DNA from: UBA3263 sp964554665
Lineage (GTDB): Bacteria; Bacteroidota; Bacteroidia; Bacteroidales; Muribaculaceae
Reading direction: 5' to 3'
Assembly (NCBI GenBank): GCA_964554665.1
Contig: CAZKPP010000030.1
Location: 1-22,604, forward strand
DNA length: 22,604 nucleotides
The notes under the pieces are model-generated. The model saw nothing but the letters and a program-made list of their open reading frames with translations, made no database searches and was not told the DNA's origin. How positions within the stretch are numbered: the stretch's first letter is position 1; every line of letters begins with the position of its first letter. Made by a program: the position numbers and the translations under genes. Positions 15,683 through 22,604 of this stretch are shown here, piece by piece.

Positions 15683-15916
15683 ATGACTCTACGCCTCATA
15701 TCCCCCTCCGACATAGTTTTCGAAGGTTCGGTCGATTCGGTTACGCTGCCCGGCGCCCTGGGTTCGTTTACCGTGTTGCCGCGCCACGCGGCTCTGGTGT
15801 CGACCCTCACAAAGGGTAAGATTACTTATTCGGCCGGCGGTGAGGAACACAGCGTAACCACCGACGGCGGATTGGTTGACGTGCTCAACGACGTAGTTTC
15901 AGTTTGCATTTACTAA
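15683..15916 (+). CDS. atpC: F1 ATP synthase epsilon subunit, short form, 77 aa
   Basis: The sequence covers only the N-terminal beta-sandwich: LRLISPSDIVFEGSVDSVTL, GALGSFTVLPRHAALVSTL, and TTDGGLVDVLNDVVSVCIY. The C-terminal two-helix region, which in E. coli (about 138 residues) can block rotation, is missing. The frame ends cleanly rather than by an obvious frameshift, and short epsilon subunits are known in Bacteroidota, so this is likely native. It lies 20 bases after atpD and 8 before the chosen atpB start. Confidence 0.93.
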   Translation: MTLRLISPSDIVFEGSVDSVTLPGALGSFTVLPRHAALVSTLTKGKITYSAGGEEHSVTTDGGLVDVLNDVVSVCIY

Positions 15917-15924
15917 TAACCCCA

Positions 15925-17001
15925 ATGGCCCGACTAAAGTCTCTCATAATCTCTCTGGTATGCCTGCTGACGCTCGGCGTAGCACCCGCTGCTGCCTCCG
16001 AAGGAAGTGAATTCAACCCGAAGGAGATTATTTTCGAGCATCTGGGAGATGGCTACGGATGGGAAGTGCCCTTCGACCATCACCACCGCATACCCCTGCC
16101 GGTTATGGTGTGGGCCGCTGACGGGTCGTTTCACTGCTTCAGCTCGGCACACCTCGACCACCACGAAGTTTACACCGAGGGCGACTATGTGTGGACCGTT
16201 CCCGCCGAGGGCGACAACAAGGGCAAGGTAGTTCAGGTTCTGCCCGACGGCAGCGAGGTTAAGCCGAAATTCGACATTTCGATTACCAAAAACGTCTGCG
16301 CGCTCTGGATTGCCGTTATCGTTACCTTGCTGGTATGTCTGCCCGTGGCCCGCTGGCATAAGAAGCACGGCTTCCTGGCCCCGCGCGGCTTTGTGGGCGC
16401 CGTTGAGGAACTGATAGAGTTCATTTATAAAGGCGTAATCAAACCCACTTTGAAAGAAGACTCGCGCCGGTTCGCCCCGTATTTGCTCACGGTGTTTATG
16501 TTCATTTTCATCATGAACCTGCTGGGCCTCATGGTGATTTTCCCCGGCGGCGCTAACCTTACCGGCAACATTGCGGTAACCCTGGTGCTTTCGCTCATAA
16601 CTTTCTTCTGCACAAACCTGTTTGCCCGCAAGCATTACTGGAAAGAAATTTTCTGGCCCGATGTGCCCCTGTGGCTCAAGTGCCCGATTCCGATCATGCA
16701 GGTAATCGAGCTGTTCGGAGCCCTGACCAAGCCCGCATCGCTTACGGTGCGTCTGTTTGCCAACATGATGGGCGGCCACATGATAGTAATCGTGCTTACG
16801 CTGTTAATCTTCATCATGGCCGACTTCGGAGCCGCCGCAACTGGCATGGCTACCGGCATCAGTTTGATATTCAGCCTCTTTATGTTGCTGCTCGATGTGC
16901 TGGTCAGCTTCATCCAGGCATTTGTGTTCACCATGCTTTCAACAACGTTCATAGCCATGGCCCAGGAGCGCGGCCACGACGAACATCACGCAACCGCCTA
17001 A
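15925..17001 (+). CDS. atpB: Fo ATP synthase subunit a with long N-terminal extension, 358 aa
   Basis: The C-terminal half is the proton channel: PIPIMQVIELFGALTKPASL followed by TVRLFANMMGGH, with the essential stator Arg276. Membrane segments lie near 124-143, 184-206, 212-234, 257-299 and 312-345. Residues 1-24 form a signal-peptide-like hydrophobic start (ends PAAA). About 100 polar, His-rich residues follow (DHHHR, HLDHHEVY) before the first channel helix, probably outside the membrane on the periplasmic side. Such extensions are known in Bacteroidota. An upstream TTG at 15904 is in frame but would overlap atpC, so the ATG at 15925 is preferred. Its C-terminus ends HDEHHATA. Confidence 0.95.
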   Translation: MARLKSLIISLVCLLTLGVAPAAASEGSEFNPKEIIFEHLGDGYGWEVPFDHHHRIPLPVMVWAADGSFHCFSSAHLDHHEVYTEGDYVWTVPAEGDNKGKVVQVLPDGSEVKPKFDISITKNVCALWIAVIVTLLVCLPVARWHKKHGFLAPRGFVGAVEELIEFIYKGVIKPTLKEDSRRFAPYLLTVFMFIFIMNLLGLMVIFPGGANLTGNIAVTLVLSLITFFCTNLFARKHYWKEIFWPDVPLWLKCPIPIMQVIELFGALTKPASLTVRLFANMMGGHMIVIVLTLLIFIMADFGAAATGMATGISLIFSLFMLLLDVLVSFIQAFVFTMLSTTFIAMAQERGHDEHHATA

Positions 17002-17052
17002 CCCCGACAATCACTCAAACCGAATATATAAACCACTCAAAACTTAATAATT

Positions 17053-17292
17053 ATGTTAGCTCTTATTCTTGACATTGCAATTCAGTATCTCGGCGCCGGC
17101 TTTGGCGCTGCAATCGCAGCAATCGGTGCCGGCATCGGCATCGGCAAAATCGGTTCTTCCGCCATGGAAGCCATCGCCCGTCAGCCTGAAGCTGCCAACG
17201 ACATCCGTTCGAACATGATCGTTATCGCCGCCCTTATCGAAGGCGTAGCCCTGTTCGCCGTTATCGTTTGCCTGCTCTGTCTCTTCGTATAA
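17053..17292 (+). CDS. atpE: Fo ATP synthase subunit c, 79 aa
   Basis: This is a two-helix hairpin forming the rotor ring. Helix 1 has the packed glycine motif GAGIGIGKIG (25-34), the polar loop is ARQPEA (42-47), and helix 2 carries the ion-binding Glu63 in ALIEGVALF. The Na+ ligands after the Glu (Ser-Thr in Ilyobacter and Propionigenium) are absent; Gly-Val is present instead. Proton coupling is therefore expected. It has the largest gap in the operon before it (51 bases) and 30 bases after it. Confidence 0.97.
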   Translation: MLALILDIAIQYLGAGFGAAIAAIGAGIGIGKIGSSAMEAIARQPEAANDIRSNMIVIAALIEGVALFAVIVCLLCLFV

Positions 17293-17322
17293 TAATCCTG
17301 CCCCTTTTTCTAAAAAACCTCA

Positions 17323-17820
17323 ATGGAACTCTTCACCCCTGACTTCGGCCTGATATTCTGGATGTTCGTGGCCTTTGCCGTGCTCTTCCTGCTGTTGTGG
17401 AAGTTCGCGTGGCCCGCGATTATGAAAGGAGTCGACAGCCGAGCCGACCTTATCGACCAGGGAGTGCTGTATGCCCGCGAGGCCAAGGAGCAGCTCGACA
17501 ATGCCAAGCAACAAGCCGAGGAATTCGAGGCGCAAGCCCGCGTACGTCAGGCCGAAATTCTGCGCGAAGCCGACCGCATGAAGTCGCAAATCATTGAAGA
17601 AGCGCGCACCCAGGCTTCGCGCGAAGCCAAAAAGGAGATGGACGCCGCCAAGGTGGCCATCGAGCAGGCTCGCAAAGAGGCGCAACAGAGCTTCCGCGAT
17701 GAAGTAAGCGCCGCGGCCCTGACCATTGCGCAGCAGGTAGTAGGCCAGACCCTCGCTAACCCCGAAGCTCAGGCAAAACTCGTTGACAATATTCTCGACA
17801 ATATCGAAAAAGCCGACTGA
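17323..17820 (+). CDS. atpF: Fo ATP synthase subunit b, 165 aa
   Basis: A single N-terminal membrane helix (about 8-30, FGLIFWMFVAFAVLFLLLWK) is followed by a long charged coiled coil rich in Glu, Lys, Arg and Ala (about 35-135). A C-terminal amphipathic end (LTIAQQVVGQTL) would dock on the delta subunit. It forms the peripheral stalk. Its TGA shares one base with the atpH ATG, so the two are translationally coupled. Confidence 0.95.
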   Translation: MELFTPDFGLIFWMFVAFAVLFLLLWKFAWPAIMKGVDSRADLIDQGVLYAREAKEQLDNAKQQAEEFEAQARVRQAEILREADRMKSQIIEEARTQASREAKKEMDAAKVAIEQARKEAQQSFRDEVSAAALTIAQQVVGQTLANPEAQAKLVDNILDNIEKAD

Positions 17821-18359
17821 TGGACCAGGGACTAATACCTCGACGCTACGCTAAAGCGCTCTTCATGCTCGCCGCCGAAAAAGGTGTCGACGCCGAAGTG
17901 TATGCTGCCATGCAGCAACTTTGTGCCGCTTTCGACTCCGAACCCGACCTGCAGAAGACTATTGCCAACCCCCACGTCGACGCTGCCGATAAAGAAGCTC
18001 TCGTTGCCGCAGTAACTTCAGCCAACCCCCTGATTGCCGACACCGTGCGCCTGCTCGCCCGCAACCGTCGCCTTGACTCGCTCCGCGCGGTCGCCTTAAG
18101 CTACGTTGCGCTCTATCGCCGGGAACACAATATCTATCGTGTCGACATAACCAGCGCGGCTCCCCTGCAGGCCCCCGAGCTCTCTCGCATACAGACTCTG
18201 GTTAACAAACATCTGCCCGCCAACTCAACCGCCGAGTTCTCCGAGGCAGTAAATCCCGACCTCATCGGCGGATTCACAATTGCTGTCGACAACGAGCTGC
18301 TCGACGCTTCCGTTGCCAGCGACCTCAAACAACTCCGATTAAAACTCTTAAGCCATTGA
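17820..18359 (+). CDS. atpH: F1 ATP synthase delta subunit, 179 aa
   Basis: It opens with LIPRRYAKALFMLAAEKG, the conserved start of the delta/OSCP family, in an N-terminal helical bundle (about 1-105). The C-terminal part has the NPDLIGGFTIAVDNELLDAS block seen at the same place in family members. It links the peripheral stalk to the top of F1. Length is normal. It overlaps atpF by one base and is 4 bases from atpA. Confidence 0.95.
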   Translation: MDQGLIPRRYAKALFMLAAEKGVDAEVYAAMQQLCAAFDSEPDLQKTIANPHVDAADKEALVAAVTSANPLIADTVRLLARNRRLDSLRAVALSYVALYRREHNIYRVDITSAAPLQAPELSRIQTLVNKHLPANSTAEFSEAVNPDLIGGFTIAVDNELLDASVASDLKQLRLKLLSH

Positions 18360-18363
18360 ACAA

Positions 18364-19941
18364 ATGACTAACCCAAGCGAAGTTTCTCAAATACTTAAGC
18401 AACAGCTCGAAAACATTAACCGCAAGGTAGAATTCGAGGAAACGGGCTCAGTGCTCGAAGTAGGCGATGGCGTGGCCCACGTCTATGGCCTCGACAATGT
18501 TTGCGCCAACGAGCTCGTTGAGTTCGAAAACGGCGTTAAAGGCGTTGCACTCAACCTCGAAGAAAGCAACGTCGGCGTTATTCTGCTGAATAACGTTGAC
18601 CGCGTAACCGAAGGCATGAAAGTGCGCCGCACCGGCGAAATCGCCTCAATCCCCGTGGGCGAAGGGCTCCTTGGACGCGTCATCAATGTTCTCGGCGAAC
18701 CCGTCGACGGCCGCGGCGAAATCCAGGGCGAACGCATTCACCTGCCCCTGGAGCGCAAGGCCCCCGGCGTTATCTACCGTCAGCCGGTTAAAACCCCGCT
18801 GCAAACCGGCATCAAGGCCGTAGACTCGATGGTGCCCATCGGCCGCGGCCAGCGCGAGCTGATTATCGGCGACCGCCAGATCGGCAAAACCGCCATTGCT
18901 ATCGACACCATTATCAACCAGCGCGATAATTTCAAGGCCGGCAAACCCGTATATTGCATCTACGTAGCCATCGGCCAGAAGGCATCGAGCATTGCCGCAA
19001 CGGTTGAAACCCTGCGCAAGAACGGCGCCATGGACTATACCGTGGTGGTTGCCGCATCGGCCTCCGATTCCGCTGCCATGCGCTACTATTCGCCCTTTGC
19101 CGGTGTGGCCATCGGCGAATATTTCCGCGACACCGGCCGCGATGCCCTCATCGTTTACGATGACCTGTCGAAGCAGGCTGTCAGCTATCGCGAAATCTCG
19201 CTGATTCTGAAGCGTCCTTCGGGCCGCGAAGCGTATCCCGGTGATATTTTCTACCTGCACTCGCGCCTGTTGGAGCGTGCCGCCCGCATTATCGATGCGC
19301 AGGAAGTGGCCGAAAAAATGAACGACCTGCCCGAAGCCCTGAAGCCTATGGTCAAGGGTGGTGGCTCGCTGACCGCGCTCCCCATTATCGAAACCCAGGC
19401 CGGCGACGTGTCCGCCTACATCCCGACTAACGTAATTTCGATTACCGACGGCCAGATTTTCCTTGAAACAGCGCTGTTTAACCGCGGTATCCGCCCGGCA
19501 ATCAACGTTGGTATCTCCGTTAGCCGCGTAGGCGGTAACGCTCAGATTAAGTCGATGAAAAAAGTGGCCGGCACGCTGAAAATCGACCAGGCTCAGTTCC
19601 GCGAACTGGAATCGTTCACCAAATTCGGTGGCGACATGGACGCCGTGACCGCGCGCGTAATCGACAAAGGCCGCAAAAACGAGCGTCTGCTCATCCAGCC
19701 CCAATATCAGCCCTGGCCCGTTGAAGAGCAGGTTGCCGTGATTTTCTGCGGTACCAAAGGCTTGCTCGAAAATGTGCCTATGGATAAGGTTGGCGAGTTC
19801 CAGCAGCGTTTGCTCATGACTCTGCGCGCTTCGCACCAGGCCGATGTGCTCGACGTTATCAAGGCCGGCCAGCTCACCGACGAAGTGGCCGACATCCTCA
19901 CCAAAGTTGCGCAAGAAACCGCCGCTCAATATAAGAACTAA
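18364..19941 (+). CDS. atpA: F1 ATP synthase alpha subunit, 525 aa
   Basis: This is the non-catalytic nucleotide-binding subunit of the F1 hexamer. The Walker A loop GDRQIGKT is at 169-176. The arginine finger is Arg388 in GISVSRVGG, needed by the neighbouring beta site. The DELSE-like and catch regions of beta are absent, as expected. Family-typical stretches include YVAIGQKASSIAATVETL and KRPSGREAYPGDIFYLHSRL. Length is normal. It sits between atpH (4 bases) and atpG (17 bases). Confidence 0.98.
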   Translation: MTNPSEVSQILKQQLENINRKVEFEETGSVLEVGDGVAHVYGLDNVCANELVEFENGVKGVALNLEESNVGVILLNNVDRVTEGMKVRRTGEIASIPVGEGLLGRVINVLGEPVDGRGEIQGERIHLPLERKAPGVIYRQPVKTPLQTGIKAVDSMVPIGRGQRELIIGDRQIGKTAIAIDTIINQRDNFKAGKPVYCIYVAIGQKASSIAATVETLRKNGAMDYTVVVAASASDSAAMRYYSPFAGVAIGEYFRDTGRDALIVYDDLSKQAVSYREISLILKRPSGREAYPGDIFYLHSRLLERAARIIDAQEVAEKMNDLPEALKPMVKGGGSLTALPIIETQAGDVSAYIPTNVISITDGQIFLETALFNRGIRPAINVGISVSRVGGNAQIKSMKKVAGTLKIDQAQFRELESFTKFGGDMDAVTARVIDKGRKNERLLIQPQYQPWPVEEQVAVIFCGTKGLLENVPMDKVGEFQQRLLMTLRASHQADVLDVIKAGQLTDEVADILTKVAQETAAQYKN

Positions 19942-19958
19942 CAACTGAATAAACTGAA

Positions 19959-20837
19959 ATGGCAACCCTCCGCGATCTAAAAGGGCGTATAGGCTCGGTT
20001 TCATCCTCCGAAAAAATCACCGGGGCGATGAAAATGATTTCGTCGGCCAAAATGAACAAGGCCACCCGCGAAATCAAACGCCTGCTCCCCTTCCGCACCC
20101 AGTTGGAAAGCATTATCGGCAACCTGCTCGGGGCCGACGCGGAGTTCACGTCGCCGCTGACCGCAACGCGCCCCGTAAAGCACGCAATAGTGCTTGCGTG
20201 GGGTAGCGACGACGGCCTTTGCGGTGCCTACAACGTAAATATATTCAAGCAGCTGCTTGAACACCTCAACTCGCTGCGCAGCCAATATCCCGGGGTTGAA
20301 ATTACCCTCGTGCCCATCGGCCAGAAGCTGCTGCGCGCCTGCAGCTCCCTCGAAGGTCATGGCATAAATGTTACTCCCGCCCCCGAGGGCGTAACCTCCA
20401 AGGCCGACGCCGACACGGTTAAGGACTTCACCGCCGCCGTGCGCTCGGCGTTTGAGCGCGGCGAAACCGACCGGGTAGATGTTGTTTACATGCACTTCAT
20501 CTCCGCCGGACGCCAGCGCCTGTCGGCTGAGCAACTGCTGCCGGTGGCTCCCAAAACCGCCGACGATTACTCATCTGCCGCCCCGGGCCTCTACATTTTC
20601 GAGCCCGATGCGCAGACCATATTCCAGACTGCGCTGCCGCTGATGCTCCTGTCAACCGTGCAGGAGGTGTTCAGCGAAAACCGCGCCTCGGAGCAGGCTG
20701 CCCGCGTAATGGCAATGCAGGCCGCCAACGACAATGCCACCAAACTGCTCGAGCAACTGCGCCTCGAATACAACAAACTTCGCCAGCAATCAATCACCGC
20801 CGAACTTCTCGATATTCTCGGCGGCCAAGTCAAATAA
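19959..20837 (+). CDS. atpG: F1 ATP synthase gamma subunit, 292 aa
   Basis: The conserved N-terminal coiled-coil arm is present (LKGRIGSVSSSEKITGAMKM, then ISSAKMNKA), as is the C-terminal one (NRASEQAARVMAMQAANDNA through QSITAELLDILGG). Together they form the rotating central shaft. The middle is a Rossmann-like globular part that includes AWGSDDGLCGAYNVN. It is the last ATP synthase gene. The next gene is nuoI after 36 bases of AT-rich sequence in which I see neither a terminator nor a TAnnTTTG element. Confidence 0.96.
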   Translation: MATLRDLKGRIGSVSSSEKITGAMKMISSAKMNKATREIKRLLPFRTQLESIIGNLLGADAEFTSPLTATRPVKHAIVLAWGSDDGLCGAYNVNIFKQLLEHLNSLRSQYPGVEITLVPIGQKLLRACSSLEGHGINVTPAPEGVTSKADADTVKDFTAAVRSAFERGETDRVDVVYMHFISAGRQRLSAEQLLPVAPKTADDYSSAAPGLYIFEPDAQTIFQTALPLMLLSTVQEVFSENRASEQAARVMAMQAANDNATKLLEQLRLEYNKLRQQSITAELLDILGGQVK

Positions 20838-20873
20838 TAATAAACTAAAACCAATCAATATTCACCATTTTCT

Positions 20874-21398
20874 ATGGGTAGCGTAAAAGATTACTTCAAG
20901 GGCTTTGCTTCAGGCCTGTCGTCGCTCGTTCAGGGCATGCAGGTGACCGGCAAAGAGTTCCTGACCAAGAAAATCACGGAACAATATCCCGACAACCGCC
21001 TCGACAACCCGGCAGCCCCCCGCTTCCGAGCCGTGTTGACGCTTAAATACGACGCTGAGGGCCATCATAAGTGCATCAGCTGCGGAATGTGTCAGCGCTC
21101 CTGTCCCAACGGAACGATCAACATTGAAAGCAAAATGGTTGACCTGCCCGACGGCAAAAAGAAAAAGCAGCTCGTAAACTGGATGTACGACCTCGGTTCG
21201 TGTACCTTCTGCGAACTCTGTGTTACCAACTGCCCGACATCGGCAATTGAGTTCAGCAACGACTTCGAGCAGGCCGTGTTTACCCGCTCGCTGCTGGTTA
21301 AGAAACTCAACTATCTGCCCGAGCCCGACCTGACGGCAGCCGCTCCGGCAGCTCCCGCCGCACCCGCCGCTCCGGCTCCCACCGAACCCGCAAAATAA
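20874..21398 (+). CDS. nuoI: NADH-quinone oxidoreductase subunit I, 174 aa
   Basis: This ferredoxin-like subunit holds two [4Fe-4S] clusters (N6a and N6b) that relay electrons to N2. Ligands are Cys67, 70, 73, 77 (CISCGMCQRSCP) and Cys110, 113, 116, 120 (CTFCELCVTNCP), a full set. The last 20 or so residues are an Ala-Pro repeat tail ending TEPAK, not needed for cluster binding and not in the E. coli protein. It restarts the nuo gene series after the intervening atp block and is followed by nuoJ after 10 bases. With NuoEFG absent, NuoI is a plausible docking site for an alternative donor such as ferredoxin (inference). Confidence 0.96.
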   Translation: MGSVKDYFKGFASGLSSLVQGMQVTGKEFLTKKITEQYPDNRLDNPAAPRFRAVLTLKYDAEGHHKCISCGMCQRSCPNGTINIESKMVDLPDGKKKKQLVNWMYDLGSCTFCELCVTNCPTSAIEFSNDFEQAVFTRSLLVKKLNYLPEPDLTAAAPAAPAAPAAPAPTEPAK

Positions 21399-21408
21399 AC
21401 CAAGCGCT

Positions 21409-21903
21409 ATGGAAATTCTATATACAATAGTGGCTCTTGCCATAATCATCTGCTCGATTCTTGCGGTTACTACCCGCAAAATCCTGCGTTCAGCAACTTA
21501 TTTGCTCTTTACTCTGTTTGGCGCCGCAATCATCTACTTCATGATGGACTATGAGTTCCTCGGAGCAGTTCAGATTGCAGTTTATGCCGGCGGCATCGTG
21601 GTGCTCTTCGTATTTGCGATTCTGCTCACCTCGCAGCCCGGCAAAAACTCCGAAAAACTCGAAAGCCGCCGCAAAGGGTGGGGCATTCTCGCTGCCGTCG
21701 CCACCGCCTGCGTTACCGGCTGGGCTCTGGTCAGCCGCTGCTGCGCGCTGATGGGCGCAAAACCCGAAATGGAGTTCCTCACAATGAAAAAACTCGGCCT
21801 GGAAATGCTTTCCAATTCCGGCTATCTGCTGCCGTTCGAAGCAATTTCGGTGTTGCTCCTTGCCTGCATCATCGGTGGAGTGGCCGTGGCTCGTAAACGT
21901 TAA
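21409..21903 (+). CDS. nuoJ: NADH-quinone oxidoreductase subunit J, 164 aa
   Basis: This is a hydrophobic membrane-arm subunit with about five helices. Characteristic is the helix-3 stretch GAVQIAVYAGGIVVLFVFAI, whose distorted pi-bulge region is important for coupling. A basic loop (KLESRRKGWG) follows, and the protein ends GGVAVARKR. Length matches the family. It lies between nuoI and nuoK with gaps of 10 and 16 bases. Confidence 0.94.
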   Translation: MEILYTIVALAIIICSILAVTTRKILRSATYLLFTLFGAAIIYFMMDYEFLGAVQIAVYAGGIVVLFVFAILLTSQPGKNSEKLESRRKGWGILAAVATACVTGWALVSRCCALMGAKPEMEFLTMKKLGLEMLSNSGYLLPFEAISVLLLACIIGGVAVARKR

Positions 21904-21919
21904 CACCCCGCTTTAGATT

Positions 21920-22231
21920 ATGGAAATAAACGTTTTATATTACCTGATTCCGAGTCTGGTTATGTTCTGCTGCGGCGTATATGGTTTCCTTACCCGCCGC
22001 AACATGATTGCCATGCTCGTTTCGCTGGAGCTGATGCTCAATGCGGTCGACATTAACTTTACGGTCATCAACCGCTATCTCTATCCCGAAACTACCGAGG
22101 GCATGTTCTTCACCCTGTTTGCAATCGCCATTGCCGCAGCCGAAACCGCCCTTGCAATCGCCATTATTATAAACCTCTATCGCGCTACCCACAGCGTTGA
22201 CGTGCGCGAGTCCAACAAACTTAAAGGCTAA
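21920..22231 (+). CDS. nuoK: NADH-quinone oxidoreductase subunit K, 103 aa
   Basis: This is a three-helix antiporter-like membrane subunit. Two buried glutamates central to proton transfer are present: Glu37 in VSLELMLNAVDIN and Glu75 in IAIAAAETALAIAI. They correspond to Glu36 and Glu72 of E. coli NuoK. Length is normal. It is separated from nuoL by 6 bases. Confidence 0.96.
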   Translation: MEINVLYYLIPSLVMFCCGVYGFLTRRNMIAMLVSLELMLNAVDINFTVINRYLYPETTEGMFFTLFAIAIAAAETALAIAIIINLYRATHSVDVRESNKLKG

Positions 22232-22237
22232 ACCGAC

Positions 22238-22604
22238 ATGAATGCAATCATTCCCCTTCTGATTCTGTGTCTCCCCCTGTTGGGATTCCTCGTGCTCGGC
22301 CTTCTTGGCTCCAAAATGAGCCATAAAGCCGCCGGCTGGTATGGCATCCTCTCGATGGGCACAACCCTCGTTCTGGCCTATATCACCGCCTTTACCTACT
22401 TCTTCAGCGGTTCTGCCGACTTCATTACCGAAGGCGGCGAGCGTCTGCAATACATCGTGTTCAACCAAGACTGGCTGGCATTCACCCCGCAGCTGGTTAT
22501 CCGCCTCGGCTTCCTTCTTGACCCGATTTCGGCCCTGATGCTCGTGGTTATCACAACCATCAGCTTCTGCGTCCACCTCTATTCGCTCGGCTACATGGAA
22601 GGCG
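22238..22604 (+). CDS. nuoL: NADH-quinone oxidoreductase subunit L, N-terminal part (runs off the window)
   Basis: The frame opens with ATG at 22238, 6 bases after nuoK, and stays open to the window end (122 residues visible). The start MNAIIPLLILCLPLLGFLVL is hydrophobic. Later, GFLLDPISALMLVVITTISF followed by CVHLYSLGYMEG is the signature of the NuoL/MrpA antiporter-like proton-pumping subunit. nuoM and nuoN are expected just downstream, by analogy with Bacteroides. Confidence 0.95.
   Translation, partial: MNAIIPLLILCLPLLGFLVLGLLGSKMSHKAAGWYGILSMGTTLVLAYITAFTYFFSGSADFITEGGERLQYIVFNQDWLAFTPQLVIRLGFLLDPISALMLVVITTISFCVHLYSLGYMEG

Noticed and set aside
13464..15683. Minus-strand open frame of 739 residues
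   Set aside because: It runs antisense across nuoH and atpD, both certain genes with intact motifs. It is a by-product of GC-rich codon use.
15904..15924. TTG start for atpB overlapping atpC
   Set aside because: The ATG at 15925 avoids the overlap and places the hydrophobic signal segment directly at the N-terminus.
18646..20004. Minus-strand open frame of 452 residues
   Set aside because: It is antisense to atpA; it is explained by codon bias in the real gene.
20838..20873. Possible promoter before nuoI that would split the operon
   Set aside because: The 36-base gap is AT-rich but holds no TAnnTTTG element. A non-consensus promoter within atpG cannot be excluded from sequence alone.

Overview
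The window looks like a chromosomal segment of a Bacteroidota bacterium, order Bacteroidales, possibly Muribaculaceae-like. The family is an inference. The evidence is: promoters of the Bacteroides type (TTTG, about 19 bases, then TAnnTTTG); two very large secreted proteins whose C-termini resemble type IX secretion (T9SS) sorting signals; a fused NuoCD; a complex I locus with no nuoE, nuoF or nuoG between nuoCD and nuoH; and an ATP synthase gene order starting with atpD-atpC, as in Bacteroides. No tRNA, rRNA, CRISPR array or insertion sequence was recognised.

Layout. (1) 1-530 is the 3' end of an acyl-CoA dehydrogenase, closed by a strong terminator. (2) 611-2689 is a small, visibly AT-richer accessory patch: a RhuM-family gene on the plus strand, convergent with a tightly overlapping three-gene minus-strand cassette (DUF3791 protein, DUF3990 ADP-ribosyltransferase-like protein, small unrecognised protein) that looks like a toxin-antitoxin module. 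(3) 2707-10237 holds two divergent giant secreted proteins (1259 and 1091 residues) around a 351-base control region. Both have signal peptides, several predicted beta-rich carbohydrate-binding-like modules and matching C-terminal sorting-type tails; the plus-strand one carries a tandem pair of discoidin-like domains. (4) 10309-22604 is one unidirectional run of bioenergetic genes that continues past the window end.

The most notable feature is region 4. The complete eight-gene F1Fo ATP synthase set (atpD-C-B-E-F-H-A-G) sits inside the complex I operon, between nuoH and nuoI: nuoA-B-CD-H, atpDCBEFHAG, nuoI-J-K-L. All gaps are 51 bases or less, with no promoter or terminator recognised inside. 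The proton pump and the machine that uses its gradient therefore appear to be transcribed as one unit. The complex I encoded here lacks the NADH-oxidising module at this locus, so its electron donor may not be NADH, and the c-subunit sequence favours proton rather than sodium coupling.
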